A DNA stretch of 64,000 bases from BOKV01 sp041739465 (GCA_041739465.1 JBGSNX010000008.1:70854-134853), one strand, 5' to 3'. Counted from the first letter of the stretch, positions 1 through 9,891 are shown. The notes: generated by a model from the letters alone, not told the origin. A program made the numbers and translations.

Positions 1-860
1 TCAAGTCTTACCGACGGTGCAGCGCTACCGCTGGAACCACCAAGAAAAATGCGCCCGCCTCTGGTCTGGTCATAATAGGCGACATTTTGCTGATGTGGTT
101 GGCGCGTGTCGGGATCGATCACCGACGCTGCAAGCTCCGCGACCGTTTCACGAACGTCCACCGCAAGGTCGGCCAGGTGAATGTCCGACTGCCTTAGCTT
201 CTCGGCAAATACCCGCGTGAAAACCGAGTTCTGGATGGTCTCGCTATCGGAAAGCCTGTCGAGCGCCCGTTGTCCGATACCCGCAGAGTAGATGGTGAAA
301 ACGCCCACTGCCTTGACCGGCTCAACAAGACCGCGCGATTGCATCCCCAGATCACGGGTCAGCGAGCGCGTGGTATCGCCAAAAGGACTGTTTCGGCAGG
401 CATCGATGACCAGCACCGCCAGCCTCGCTCCGCGCGCCTGGATTTTTTCGATGACATAGGCTTCTGAAATCGCGGTGCGTTCCAGCGTGAGGTCGCTCCA
501 GGACTCGATCGGTGGAATATCGCCCGGCAGCAGGAAGTTGCCGGTTTTCATGCCGATCCCATGCCCGGCATAGAAAAAGAAGGCGGTGTCGCCGGGTTCT
601 ATCCGGGATAGGAAAACCGAGAACTTTTGGATGAACTCATCGCCGCTGGTGTCCTTGGCGTGCTCGACATGGTCAAAACCGATGTCGCGCAATGTCCGCG
701 CGATGGTTTCGGAGTCCGAAACCGCCGTGCGCAACTGCTTGTCGGCGGAAAGGCTCGTATAGGCATTGATGCCCACAACAAAACCCACGCGCTTGGAGGC
801 CAAAGCCTGAGGCGCAGCCAGGAAAAGGATAGCGATTGCAATGCGAACAATGGTCTGCAC
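1..860 (-). CDS. Caspase-like secreted protease (peptidase C14 family), 3' end beyond window
   Basis: Caspase/metacaspase-type cysteine protease, probably exported. From the GTG at 860 the protein starts with a signal peptide (residues 1-21, ending in ALA) followed at once by the caspase fold: strand KRVGFVVGINAY, then the catalytic His in FFFYAGHG (His100) and the catalytic Cys in VIDACRNSPF (Cys155). The reading frame runs open through position 1, so about 286 residues are visible and the C-terminus is missing. The GTG has a GAGGT ribosome site six bases upstream; an in-frame ATG at 902 is an alternative that would lengthen the n-region. It follows the BrnA-like gene and guaD on the same strand. 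The substrate is unknown; such proteases often carry C-terminal repeat or sensor domains, which would lie outside the window. Confidence 0.82.
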   Translation of the reverse strand, partial: MQTIVRIAIAILFLAAPQALASKRVGFVVGINAYTSLSADKQLRTAVSDSETIARTLRDIGFDHVEHAKDTSGDEFIQKFSVFLSRIEPGDTAFFFYAGHGIGMKTGNFLLPGDIPPIESWSDLTLERTAISEAYVIEKIQARGARLAVLVIDACRNSPFGDTTRSLTRDLGMQSRGLVEPVKAVGVFTIYSAGIGQRALDRLSDSETIQNSVFTRVFAEKLRQSDIHLADLAVDVRETVAELAASVIDPDTRQPHQQNVAYYDQTRGGRIFLGGSSGSAAPSVRL

Positions 861-936
861 GGCTGACCTCGCAATGGTCTGAAAATTGAACAAGGCGAAC
901 ATATCACGGCCCGCGCCGAACAAAAGCCGGAATCGC

Positions 937-1119
937 CTACTTCGCCTTTTGCTTCCTTTGCGCGTCCGCATAAGCCTTCAGCACTTTCCACTTGTGGGTG
1001 AGGTGCCCCTTGCCTAGTGCCTCGAACCAGAGAAACACCTCTGCATCGAGCTTCAGGTGCAGCGATTTCTGCTCTTTCAGGACGATAAACTCGGCCTCTT
1101 GCCAGAAGCTCGTAGGCAT
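937..1119 (-). CDS. Small BrnA-antitoxin-like protein, 60 aa, no partner seen
   Basis: A 60-residue basic protein. The central stretch KSLHLKLDAEVFLWFEALGK, followed by a C-terminal VLKAYADAQ, resembles the BrnA antitoxin core (usual pattern: LD-x-DV-x-x-WF-x-x-x-GKG, then a short helix ending LRAY). BrnA normally neutralises and autoregulates with the RNase toxin BrnT encoded just upstream; no BrnT-like gene is visible here, since the upstream neighbour is guaD, ending 8 bases away. The chosen ATG at 1119 avoids overlap with guaD; an upstream in-frame start at 1155 would overlap it. It could be a solitary antitoxin remnant, or a ribbon-helix-helix-like regulator of the caspase gene downstream. 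Confidence 0.55.
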   Translation of the reverse strand: MPTSFWQEAEFIVLKEQKSLHLKLDAEVFLWFEALGKGHLTHKWKVLKAYADAQRKQKAK

Positions 1120-1127
1120 TTCCCGGC

Positions 1128-2420
1128 CTACTTCACCCGCCTGCCACGAACCCAAGTCTCCTTTACCGCTCGGTCGTCGCCAAGGATCATTAGCGCAAAC
1201 AGCATGTCATGCAGGCTTTGCGAAAGTTCGTGCCGCGCAGCCATCAATGGCGTGGCGGCGGGGTCGAGCACGGCAATGTCTGCAAAATGGCCGGACCGCA
1301 AAGCTCCCGCCTCGTGGTCCAGATAGAGCAATTGCGCATTGCCCAGCGTTGCCATGTAGAAGGCATCGAAGGCGGAGATGCGCTCGCCATGCAATTGCGA
1401 GACAACATAGGCGTCACGCATCGTTGCCAGCATTGAATAGGAAGTACCGCCACCAATGTCACAGCCTATGCCAACGCTGACGGGATGCGATCCGCGCCGC
1501 GCCTTGTGATAGCCGAAGAGGCCGGACCCCAGGAAATTGTTCGAGGTCGGACAATGGACAATCGAGGCACCCGATTCCGATAGCCGGGCAAGCTCGCGCT
1601 CTGACAAATGAATGCCATGCGCAAAAAATGCCTTCTCCGACAAAAGGCCGTAATGGTCGTAGACGTCGGTGTAGTCGCGTGACCACGGGAATGCCCGCGC
1701 CACTGTTTCAATTTCCAGCCGGTTTTCCGAAAGATGCGTCTGGAAATGCAGGTCGGGATGCTCCCGCTTGAGTGCTCCAACCGCTTCCAACTGCGCCTCG
1801 CTGGAAGTTACTGCAAAGCGGGGCGTGATGGCATATTGCAGTCGGTCAACGCCGTGCCATTTGACTATGAACGCCTTGCTTTCATCATATCCGCGTTGGG
1901 GGGTGTCGGTCAGGCCAGAAGGCGCATTGCAATCCATCATGGTCTTGCCCGATATCATCGCCATTCCCTGCGCCTGAGCCTCAGTGAACAGTGCATCCAG
2001 CGCGACCGGGTGAATGGTGGAAAAGGCAAGGCACGAGGTTATGCCGTTGCGCAACAATTCGCCAACGAAGGCACTCGCCGCCTTGGCAGCAAACCCTTCG
2101 TCCGCATAGCGCTGCTCTTCGATGAAAGTGTACCGGTTCAGCCAGTCGAGCAGGTCCTTGCCATAGGCCGCAAGCATCCGGTGCTGCGGATAATGAAGGT
2201 GCGCATCAATGAACCCCGGCAGTATCAGTGCCTGGCGATGGTCGGTCTCCGGCAGGCCTGCATATGCACCAGGCAGGCTCGCCCGTTCGCCCTCCCATGC
2301 GATGCGCCCGTCATCACCAATGACGACAGCGCCGCGTTCGCGGTGACGAAACGACTTCCCTTCGCCAACCACCAAAGGGTCATCGAGAAAGGAAAGGGTC
2401 TGGCCGGTAAGGATGTGCAT
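1128..2420 (-). CDS. guaD: Guanine deaminase
   Basis: Zinc-dependent amidohydrolase converting guanine to xanthine and ammonia in purine salvage/catabolism. Visible family motifs: metal-binding HLHYP near the N-terminus (His74, His76) after LILPGFIDA, the mid-protein HLSEN, the HGIHLSE segment, IVHCPTSNNFLGSG, and the metal Asp region GIGCDIGGGTSYSML. Length from the ATG at 2420 is 430 residues, normal for GuaD. A start at 2486 adds 22 residues that look like leader DNA (MPVAQGRAAGQ...), so I prefer MHILTGQ. Transcribed leftwards toward the BrnA-like and caspase genes; divergent from homospermidine synthase. Confidence 0.9.
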   Translation of the reverse strand: MHILTGQTLSFLDDPLVVGEGKSFRHRERGAVVIGDDGRIAWEGERASLPGAYAGLPETDHRQALILPGFIDAHLHYPQHRMLAAYGKDLLDWLNRYTFIEEQRYADEGFAAKAASAFVGELLRNGITSCLAFSTIHPVALDALFTEAQAQGMAMISGKTMMDCNAPSGLTDTPQRGYDESKAFIVKWHGVDRLQYAITPRFAVTSSEAQLEAVGALKREHPDLHFQTHLSENRLEIETVARAFPWSRDYTDVYDHYGLLSEKAFFAHGIHLSERELARLSESGASIVHCPTSNNFLGSGLFGYHKARRGSHPVSVGIGCDIGGGTSYSMLATMRDAYVVSQLHGERISAFDAFYMATLGNAQLLYLDHEAGALRSGHFADIAVLDPAATPLMAARHELSQSLHDMLFALMILGDDRAVKETWVRGRRVK

Positions 2421-2593
2421 GAAGTTTCCCGCTCGCGTTTCAATCCCTGCAATTTGGCCCGCGGCGCGGCCCTGTGCAACAGGCAAACCGATCCCTTACG
2501 CCTGTGGCAAAGCGCACACACCTTTATTGCAGGGGCAAAACGTGGCACACCAGCTTGGATACCGTTGAAACAACACAGGAGAACAAACTGAAA

Positions 2594-4039
2594 ATGACAA
2601 TTGGTAACTGGCCGGTCCATGGCGAAATAACCGGTCCGATCGTGATGATCGGATTTGGATCAATCGGGCGCGGAACGCTGCCCCTGATCGAGCGGCATTT
2701 CAAATTCGACAAATCCCGTCTGTTGGTCATTGACCCCAAAGACACCGACAAGTCGGTCATCGAAAAGCATGGAGCGCGATATCTGCAGGCCTCTGTCACC
2801 GAAAAGAATTTCCGCAAGCTGCTCAAGCCTTTGCTGACCGAAGGCGGCGGGCAAGGCTTCTGCGTCAACCTCTCGGTTGATACCTCATCGCTGGAAATCA
2901 TGAAGTTCTGCCGGGAGCTCGGCGTTTTGTACGTCGACACGGTCATCGAGCCATGGCCAGGTTTTTACTTCAACAAGAAGTCGGGCAACGCTGCGCGCAC
3001 AAACTATGCCTTGCGCGAAACGCTGCTTGAAGAGAAACGCAAGAACCCGGGCGGCGCGACCGCCGTTTCGTGCTGTGGCGCCAATCCGGGCATGGTCTCC
3101 TGGTTCGTCAAGCAGGCACTGGTGAACCTTGCCAACGACACCGGCCTGAAATTCAAGGAGCCCGCTCAGCATGACCGCGAGGGCTGGGCCAAGCTGATGA
3201 AAAAGCTGGGCGTCAAGGGCGTTCACATCGCCGAGCGTGACACCCAGCGCACCAGATCACCAAAGCCGATGGGCGTGTTCTGGAACACCTGGTCGGTCGA
3301 AGGTTTCATCTCCGAAGGCTTGCAGCCTGCTGAACTGGGCTGGGGTAGCCACGAAAAATGGATGCCGAAAAACGCCCGCAAACAGAAAAAGGGCAACAAG
3401 GCAGCGATCTACCTTGAGCAGCCCGGTGCAAACACCCGTGTGCGCACATGGTGCCCGACACCCGGACCGCAATACGGCTTCCTTGTAACCCACAACGAGG
3501 CCATTTCAATTTCCGACTATTTCACCGTGCGCGACAAGGATGGCAAAGTAGCCTTCCGCCCGACCTGTCATTACGCCTATCACCCGTCGAACGACGCCGT
3601 GCTTTCGCTGCATGAAATGTTCGGAGCTGAAGGCAAGGCACAGGAAAAATTCCACGTTCTCAATGAGAGCGAACTGGTTGATGGCAGCGATGAACTCGGG
3701 GTGCTGCTCTATGGCCACAAGAAGAATGCGTATTGGTATGGATCCCAACTGACGCTGGAAGAGGCACGCAAACTTGCTCCTTACCAGAACGCCACCGGTT
3801 TGCAGGTGACTTCAGCAGTGCTCGCCGGAATGGTCTGGGCGGTCGAAAACCCTGCTGCCGGCATCGTTGAGGCAGATGAAATGGACTACAAGCGCTGCCT
3901 TGAAGTGCAAAAGCCTTATCTGGGTCCGGTAAAAGGCTATTACACCGACTGGAACCCGTTGGTTGGCCGCCTTGACCTGTTCGAGGAAGATCTCGACACC
4001 AAGGACCCATGGCAGTTCCGCAACATCCTGGTGCGGTAA
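2594..4039 (+). CDS. hss: Homospermidine synthase (NAD-dependent)
   Basis: Cytosolic enzyme that makes sym-homospermidine, the typical long polyamine of many Hyphomicrobiales, by NAD-dependent aminobutyl transfer from putrescine. The 481-residue protein fits the family length. N-terminal Rossmann motif VMIGFGSIGRGTLPLIERHF, the saccharopine-dehydrogenase-like NLSVDTSSLEIMKFCRELG, YVDTVIEPW, and the later SCCGANPGMVSWFVKQAL are characteristic. The ATG at 2594 is preceded by AGGAGA about 11 bases upstream; a longer frame from 2474 would read into the divergent guaD leader. It converges on the SMP-30 gene with only 3 bases between stops. Confidence 0.93.
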   Translation: MTIGNWPVHGEITGPIVMIGFGSIGRGTLPLIERHFKFDKSRLLVIDPKDTDKSVIEKHGARYLQASVTEKNFRKLLKPLLTEGGGQGFCVNLSVDTSSLEIMKFCRELGVLYVDTVIEPWPGFYFNKKSGNAARTNYALRETLLEEKRKNPGGATAVSCCGANPGMVSWFVKQALVNLANDTGLKFKEPAQHDREGWAKLMKKLGVKGVHIAERDTQRTRSPKPMGVFWNTWSVEGFISEGLQPAELGWGSHEKWMPKNARKQKKGNKAAIYLEQPGANTRVRTWCPTPGPQYGFLVTHNEAISISDYFTVRDKDGKVAFRPTCHYAYHPSNDAVLSLHEMFGAEGKAQEKFHVLNESELVDGSDELGVLLYGHKKNAYWYGSQLTLEEARKLAPYQNATGLQVTSAVLAGMVWAVENPAAGIVEADEMDYKRCLEVQKPYLGPVKGYYTDWNPLVGRLDLFEEDLDTKDPWQFRNILVR

Positions 4040-4042
4040 CGA

Positions 4043-4909
4043 TCAGCCAATCACCACGTCCGGCTCCCATTTGGGCCGGACATCGGTCTCGATGCGAAAC
4101 GTGAAGCCGGCCTGCGGGTCGGCTTTTCGTTTTTCGGCGCCCATTCCCTGCCAGGCGCTGGTGACGGCAAACCCACCGGGAATGAATGTCGGGCAGCTGG
4201 TCTGGCTGGCCGGCAGTGCGATAGAGCGGATGCGCTTTGCATCCGAAGAATAGCAGTCAAGCCGCGCCGCACCCCAGCGCGCATTCCAGATGTTTCCATC
4301 GGCATCGGTGACCGAGCCATCGAGCCAGCCGTTTTCGCCGCTGGTGTCGAGGAAGGGCTGCGCCTCACATTTGGGCATTCCGGTTTCCGGGTCGCAATCC
4401 ACCCGCATCAGGACATTTTTGGCCGTGTCGGTGAAATACCCGGTGCGCCCGTCCGCTGAAAAGCAAATCGAATTGGGAATGGAGATGCCGCTGTACAACT
4501 GGCGCAGTTCCCCGGCACGATACCAGTAGATTGCGCCGGCTTCCGGTTCGGCCTGCTTGCCCATGGTGCCTATCCACAACGCACCACTGGGATGCACTCT
4601 ACCGTCATTGGAGCGCGTCTTCTCGTTGCGCGGCTCCAGCGGCATATGAAGGGTCAGCGTCCCGCTTGCCACGTCGCGAATATAAAGCCCGTTTTCCATT
4701 GCCAGCAATTGCCGCCCAGAATCCACGCGGGCAATCGCGCTGCCCATGTACGGAAGGTCGTGAACCTTTGTGAAGCCATTTGCGATGGCATGCTCGAACA
4801 GTTTCTTGCCAACAATGTCAAACCACCAAAGCGTCCCGGTGTGCGGATCGAAGGATGGCCCCTCGCCGAGGTGGCAGTCTGTTGCATTGAGTATTGATAC
4901 TTTTTCCAT
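4043..4909 (-). CDS. SMP-30/gluconolactonase family sugar lactonase
   Basis: Six-bladed beta-propeller hydrolase of the SMP-30/LRE family, expected to open sugar lactones (gluconolactone, arabinono- or xylonolactone) in a divalent-metal site. Visible ligands and signatures: Glu16 in HLGEGPSFD, the RSNDGRVHPSGALWIGTM core, SIPNSICFSADGRTGYFTDT, and WLDGSVTDADGNIWNARWG. 288 residues is the usual size. The ATG at 4909 is 17 bases downstream of the MFS transporter stop, so the two are probably one transcript: import or export of a sugar acid followed by lactone hydrolysis. Exact substrate cannot be read from the sequence. Confidence 0.85.
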   Translation of the reverse strand: MEKVSILNATDCHLGEGPSFDPHTGTLWWFDIVGKKLFEHAIANGFTKVHDLPYMGSAIARVDSGRQLLAMENGLYIRDVASGTLTLHMPLEPRNEKTRSNDGRVHPSGALWIGTMGKQAEPEAGAIYWYRAGELRQLYSGISIPNSICFSADGRTGYFTDTAKNVLMRVDCDPETGMPKCEAQPFLDTSGENGWLDGSVTDADGNIWNARWGAARLDCYSSDAKRIRSIALPASQTSCPTFIPGGFAVTSAWQGMGAEKRKADPQAGFTFRIETDVRPKWEPDVVIG

Positions 4910-4926
4910 CGCTCCCCGCTCCAGTC

Positions 4927-6162
4927 TCAGGTGCGCCCGTCAAGACGGCGGGCCTTGCGCAATTCCGGAAACAGCCAAGCCCAAAGCCCTGCGATGGCGA
5001 CAGCGCCGATCCCGCCGAAAACCACAGCTGGAACCGCTCCGACCAAAGCTGCCATGGATCCGGCCCGGAAACTTCCCAACTCGTTGGATGCACCAACAAA
5101 GACCATGTTGACGGCGTTGACACGCCCGCGCAACCGGTCTGGCGTCCATATCTGGATGAGTGTCTCGCGGATATAGACGCTGACCATGTCTGCAGCGCCC
5201 GCCGCTGCAAGCGCTGCAATGGAAACCCAGGCGAGCGTCGAAAATCCGAAAACCGTGGTGAACACGCCAAACAGAGCCACACATGCAAACATGATCCGCC
5301 CCGCATGGTCCCTGATAGGCGTACCGGTTAGCAACACCGCAACGCCGATAGCACCAATGCCCGGCGCAGCCCGCAAAAGGCCGAGCCCGGTTGGGCCAAG
5401 TTCAAGGATGTCGCGGGCATAGACTGGCAAAAGCGCCACGGCGCCCCCGAGCAGAACCGCAAAAAGATCAAGGGAAATGGCGCCGAGAACGACCTTCTCT
5501 TTCCAGATATAGGCAAAACCTCCCAGAAAGTCTGAAAACGAGGCACGCTCGGATGTCTTGCCCTCATGCTCCTGCTGAATGGTAAAAGACAACCAGGCGG
5601 CAGCAAGCATCATCACGGTTGCCGTGCCATAGGCGGCTTGCGGCGAAATCCCGTAGAGCAAGCCACCCAATGCGGGGCCGACAATCGATGCCAGTTGCCA
5701 TGCAGATGAATTCCAGGCCACCGCATTGGCAAACAATGGCACCGGAACAATGTTTGGCAGCAATGCGGACGATGCGGGGCCGAAGAATGCCCGGGCTATT
5801 CCAAACACAGCGATGATCATGAAAACCGCTGTGGCGCTGATGCCGCCAGTGATGGTCAGTGCCAAAAGAGCAATGGCGCAGCCTGCTTCGACAATCGCGG
5901 AAATGCCCATGATCATCCGCCGGCCGAAACGATCAGCGGCCATGCCTGTCACGAACACCAGCAACAAGGCTGGCATGAACTCGATCAGGCCAATCAGGCC
6001 CAAGTCAAACGGATTGCGCGTGAGATCGTAGATCTGCCAGCCCACCGCCACAGTAACGATCTGCACAGCCATCGTCGCTGCAAAGCGCGCAAGCCAGTAG
6101 CGCATGAACGCGGGATGGGCAAAGGCCGCATAACGCGACGTGTCGGTCGGGGTCTGGAACAT
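4927..6162 (-). CDS. MFS transporter (EntS-like, MFS_3 group)
   Basis: Inner-membrane major-facilitator transporter of 411 residues with about 11-12 predicted helices. The loop motif GMAADRFGRRMIMG near residues 73-86 is the MFS loop-2 signature, and the overall pattern (HPAFMRYWLARFAATMAVQI at the N-terminus, the FAYIWKEK loop, RDILELGPTGLGLLRAAPGIGA) resembles EntS-type exporters of the MFS_3 family. Located 17 bases upstream of the SMP-30 lactonase, likely co-transcribed. Substrate unknown: EntS exports enterobactin, but most alphaproteobacterial relatives are uncharacterised. Confidence 0.82.
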   Translation of the reverse strand: MFQTPTDTSRYAAFAHPAFMRYWLARFAATMAVQIVTVAVGWQIYDLTRNPFDLGLIGLIEFMPALLLVFVTGMAADRFGRRMIMGISAIVEAGCAIALLALTITGGISATAVFMIIAVFGIARAFFGPASSALLPNIVPVPLFANAVAWNSSAWQLASIVGPALGGLLYGISPQAAYGTATVMMLAAAWLSFTIQQEHEGKTSERASFSDFLGGFAYIWKEKVVLGAISLDLFAVLLGGAVALLPVYARDILELGPTGLGLLRAAPGIGAIGVAVLLTGTPIRDHAGRIMFACVALFGVFTTVFGFSTLAWVSIAALAAAGAADMVSVYIRETLIQIWTPDRLRGRVNAVNMVFVGASNELGSFRAGSMAALVGAVPAVVFGGIGAVAIAGLWAWLFPELRKARRLDGRT

Positions 6163-6256
6163 GGAAATCCGCTGGGTCAGAAAAGGCCGGGATTATTGCT
6201 CTAGGCTCAATCGGGCTGCATGCCAATGCAGTTTCATTGAACTGCCGGTCAACCGT

Positions 6257-9200
6257 TCAGAACTTGCCGATGACGTTGATGAAAACGCCCTGGTCGTCCC
6301 AGGTCAGGTCGGTAAGGTCGTCGCTGAACCTGCCGAAATTGTAGCCGACACCCAGCTTCAGATTGTCGCCGATGTGGCGATAAACGCCAGCAAGCAACCC
6401 GAAATTGACCTGTTCCAACTCCGACATCCAAAGGGCACGGCCTTCGATCATGACATCCCAGTTGTGAACGAGATGGTAGTCAAGCCGCAAGACACCAAGC
6501 TGCGCCGTGGAATTTTCGAAGTCATCGGTGCTGCGGTCCCAGTTGATCCTGCCGAGGCGCACGCCGTATTTGCCGCCCACCGACAGCCGCTCGTTGAGAT
6601 CATAAATGAAGTCGGCTGACAGCACATGGCTCTGCTGACGCGGACCGGCGAGCTGGTCATTGGCATTGACCTGGCTGGGTCCGGGCAGATCGTGTAGATA
6701 GCTGTACTTGAAAAGTCCGTTCAGCCGGTCGCTCTCAACCGGGCGGTAGGCAAAGCCGACACTGGCTTCAATATAGTCGCCATCAAGGATGACGCTTTCA
6801 TCCGAACGCGAAATGGCCGCATCGGCCTTGGCGAGGAAACGCCAGTCCCTGGATACCTGCACACCCCAGTTTGCCGTGGCAAGCCATGTGTCGCGGTCTT
6901 CCGTGGTGCCGGACAATGCATCTTCAAACCGCGCTTCCAGTTTTACGCCCGCAGAATGGTTTTCACCTGAATAGGCGGCGGAGCCGGACACCGCGAGACG
7001 CTCAAAATCGCCACTCACTTCGTCGCGAATTTCGCCTGCTTCCACTGATGCACCCAGTTTCCAGGATGGCTCAGGCGTGAAGGTCAGGCCGTACCCATGG
7101 GTGAGGGAATGCTGTTGACCCAGGAAATCAAGGTTGTTCTCCGAATAGATCGAAAGGCTGTCGGATAGCTTGCGGTTAGCGCCCACAACCACCGCGCCGT
7201 AGTCGCGGTTGAACGGGTCGTAGCTTTCCATGTCACCAGCCGTGGTGTCGGGCGAAAGCCGATAGCCCAGATAGTATCGGTCCGAGGCAGTCGGCTCGTA
7301 GTGCAATCCGGCCAGAAGGCCAATGCCCGATGTGCCATATGAAATCTCGCCGCTGGCCGTAAGTTTATCGGTGATCGCTTTTTCTGCGCCAACCCCAACC
7401 CGGTCATTGCGCTCGCGTCCGCCTCTGCGCGCAACGGTTGCCTGCCCGAATATCCATGCAGTGTCAGTATCGTTGAAATGGCGGGTGACCCTGACGCCGA
7501 CATCGGTGCGTGCGCCATTGTCCCGCGTTGATCCTTCAACATCGGAATGGCGCGCAGCAACACCAACTGAAAAGTCCTGATTGACGCGGCGGGTGGCCTC
7601 AACCACGCCTTCGCGAACAGACTGTCCGTCGCCGCTCTCCAGCACGTCATAGCGACCCGAAACCGAGGCCGTTTCACGCGACCCCAGTTCTATGAAGGCA
7701 CCCATCAAACGCGTGTCGTGCTGAGTATAACGTCCTGGTGCATTGAACCCGGCTTCGCGTTCTTCATAATAGGCACCAACATTGCCAGCAACGAGGCCGC
7801 CAGAGATGTCGGCGAAATCAAGAACTGCCTTGGCCCGGATTGCATCGGCGGTTCCGCCGCTGCCTGCGCCCGATACCGGATTGAAAATGAACCCGCCATC
7901 GGTGGATTTGACGATGCCAAAAGCATCGCCCTGTGATTGCGCCCATTCGATCTCGAAGTACGAACGCTCTGCCAGCCGCAACACAAGGTCAGCGCCAACC
8001 AATGTCTGGTCTGCATCGCCAGTATCTTCCCGAAAGCCGGTAGCGCCCACACGCAAATGGTCGGAAAGCCAGGCCTGCGCCCTGCCGCCATAGCTGTAGC
8101 CATCAGCATCGAAAGAAAGCGGCGTGTATTCGTAAGTGGCGACCAGATAGTACTGGTTTCCGCCCAGTCCGCTCGTCTGCACCGCCGAACTGACCGGCAC
8201 GGTGGATGCGAGGGGCCGACGCAGGATCACGATGCCCTGCACGTGGTCCATTTCATAGTCGACGTCCGCACGCAGGGTCTCGCGTGAAAGGGTTATGCCG
8301 GTGATCTGGTCACGCTCCTCGATCACGATCTGCTCTGAGCCTGTAGTAATGTCCTGGCGGCGCAGGAAGTAAACCGATCCCCCGGTACCGCGCATTTCAT
8401 CCCGGCTTGGCAAGGTGCCCGGTTGCGCGCCAAAAGCTGTTATCGAGGCTACCGGCTCGCCAAAAGACGTGGAGCGTTCCGAACGCAGTTCCGCAGTGGC
8501 GCCGTACAATCCTCGTTCGTAGCGCGCCAGTTCAACGCCATTGATGCGGGTTTTGAAATTGCCCCACATCACATGGCTGCGGCCTTGATCAACCCGCAGA
8601 TAAAACTTGCCCGATGTTGGCGCATCTTCAACGGTCGTTGAATCATCCCCGTAGACCGCATAGTGATCATCCGGATCCAGCTTTCGCAGGAGCTCGCGCG
8701 GGTCTTTTCCATCCAGATTGGTGAACAGTTTGTCGAGGTCTTCTTCACGCGTATCCATGGCAGCCGTGATGATCGTCGAACCCTTCACTTTGCCTTTGAG
8801 ATAAAACGCAAGCCGGCCGCGCTGATAGACCGGGCTGTATTCGCCGGGCGCTGCTGCGGTCAGCGCTTCGCTGTCCTTGCCAAAACGCTTGCCGATGGTG
8901 AGATCGGCGATGCCGACATGGAACCATTCGCTCTGCGGGATGTGGATTTGCCGCTCGAACTCCAGGCCTTCCCCACCATTGGACTCACGCACCCGGACAC
9001 GAACCGAATGGTCACCGGCAGGCAGAATGCGCTGCGCAATGAACGAATTGCTTGAATCCACAATTGCCGGTTCGCCCTGGACTTCAACGACAGCACCCGC
9101 CGGCAGGTCACGGCCATAAACACTGATCTTGCCGCCATGCAGCGGAATGTTGGCGATCAGCGCGCGCTTCTCGGCCTCGCCTGGGGTTTGCGACTTGTTG

Positions 9201-9826
9201 ACCGGTTCGAACTTTTCGGCGGTGTCGGTTACAAACAGTGCTGTTGGGCCGGTTTCATCATATCGGCCCTGCGCGTCGTAGACCCTCAGCAAATGGACAA
9301 GGTCGTTGGTATCGGCGAAAGCCGTGTCGGCAATCCAGACCGCGCGGCCATCCGGCCCAACAGGTAAAACTGCAACGGGTGCAGCATTGTCAAAGGCAGA
9401 GCTTTTTTGTGAGCGGCGATAAAGGCGGATCTCCGCCCTTTCGATCCATGCGCCGTAGTTCCACGAAGTGCGGAACTCTACCGGTTCGCCGGGAACCATC
9501 GTGCGCCGCTCATGGACAGTGGAAACGGACAATTGCCGTTCTATGTCGAGCCCGTCAAAGCGCACATCTATGCTGGCGCTGGCAGCAGTGGCCGCAGGTG
9601 TGCGCTCGATGCCGGCAACTGTCTGCCCGTCAACCCGGATGGAAATGCCAGCCTTGGCTATCGCAGGCTCGTTGGCCTTTGCGGAAATCTGGCCCGAAAG
9701 CAGCGCTTCAAGGGCTGCAGCGCATTCGCTCGAGCCACCGCAATCGTCCTGCTGTGCAAATGCGGGCACCATGGCTAAGGCCATGGCGCCCGCAAACAGC
9801 GCGCGCGAAACGAATTGAAGCAGCAT
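6257..9826 (-). CDS. Large outer-membrane beta-barrel protein of the DUF11 locus, 1189 aa
   Basis: Exported protein, probably an outer-membrane barrel. A signal peptide covers about residues 1-25 (cleaved near AFA-QQDD). The first ~480 residues hold Ig-like beta domains (for example around HGGKISVYGRDLPAGAVVEV) and a conserved segment with YFLRRQDITTGSEQIVIEE, RETLRADVDYEMDHVQGIV. The remaining ~600 residues alternate short amphipathic strands, as in a large barrel, and the chain ends in VFINVIGKF with a C-terminal Phe, the classic BAM recognition end. It is the last gene of the locus, 128 bases after the 976-residue DUF11 protein. ATG 9826 is preferred; TTG 9835 has a comparable ribosome site. 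Inferred role: outer-membrane anchor or export pore for the neighbouring DUF11 proteins. No TonB box or plug was seen. Confidence 0.7.
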   Translation of the reverse strand: MLLQFVSRALFAGAMALAMVPAFAQQDDCGGSSECAAALEALLSGQISAKANEPAIAKAGISIRVDGQTVAGIERTPAATAASASIDVRFDGLDIERQLSVSTVHERRTMVPGEPVEFRTSWNYGAWIERAEIRLYRRSQKSSAFDNAAPVAVLPVGPDGRAVWIADTAFADTNDLVHLLRVYDAQGRYDETGPTALFVTDTAEKFEPVNKSQTPGEAEKRALIANIPLHGGKISVYGRDLPAGAVVEVQGEPAIVDSSNSFIAQRILPAGDHSVRVRVRESNGGEGLEFERQIHIPQSEWFHVGIADLTIGKRFGKDSEALTAAAPGEYSPVYQRGRLAFYLKGKVKGSTIITAAMDTREEDLDKLFTNLDGKDPRELLRKLDPDDHYAVYGDDSTTVEDAPTSGKFYLRVDQGRSHVMWGNFKTRINGVELARYERGLYGATAELRSERSTSFGEPVASITAFGAQPGTLPSRDEMRGTGGSVYFLRRQDITTGSEQIVIEERDQITGITLSRETLRADVDYEMDHVQGIVILRRPLASTVPVSSAVQTSGLGGNQYYLVATYEYTPLSFDADGYSYGGRAQAWLSDHLRVGATGFREDTGDADQTLVGADLVLRLAERSYFEIEWAQSQGDAFGIVKSTDGGFIFNPVSGAGSGGTADAIRAKAVLDFADISGGLVAGNVGAYYEEREAGFNAPGRYTQHDTRLMGAFIELGSRETASVSGRYDVLESGDGQSVREGVVEATRRVNQDFSVGVAARHSDVEGSTRDNGARTDVGVRVTRHFNDTDTAWIFGQATVARRGGRERNDRVGVGAEKAITDKLTASGEISYGTSGIGLLAGLHYEPTASDRYYLGYRLSPDTTAGDMESYDPFNRDYGAVVVGANRKLSDSLSIYSENNLDFLGQQHSLTHGYGLTFTPEPSWKLGASVEAGEIRDEVSGDFERLAVSGSAAYSGENHSAGVKLEARFEDALSGTTEDRDTWLATANWGVQVSRDWRFLAKADAAISRSDESVILDGDYIEASVGFAYRPVESDRLNGLFKYSYLHDLPGPSQVNANDQLAGPRQQSHVLSADFIYDLNERLSVGGKYGVRLGRINWDRSTDDFENSTAQLGVLRLDYHLVHNWDVMIEGRALWMSELEQVNFGLLAGVYRHIGDNLKLGVGYNFGRFSDDLTDLTWDDQGVFINVIGKF

Positions 9827-9891
9827 TGAAGACAAAACGCCCCCACAGGGTATGACCGAGACACCTGCTGACGAGCATCGTAAAAAATTCT

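Noticed and set aside
4058..4081. GTCCGGC/GCCGGAC hairpin at the hss / SMP-30 junction as a terminator
   Set aside because: Only 7 bp, 10-base loop, no T-run on either strand; lies in SMP-30 codons.
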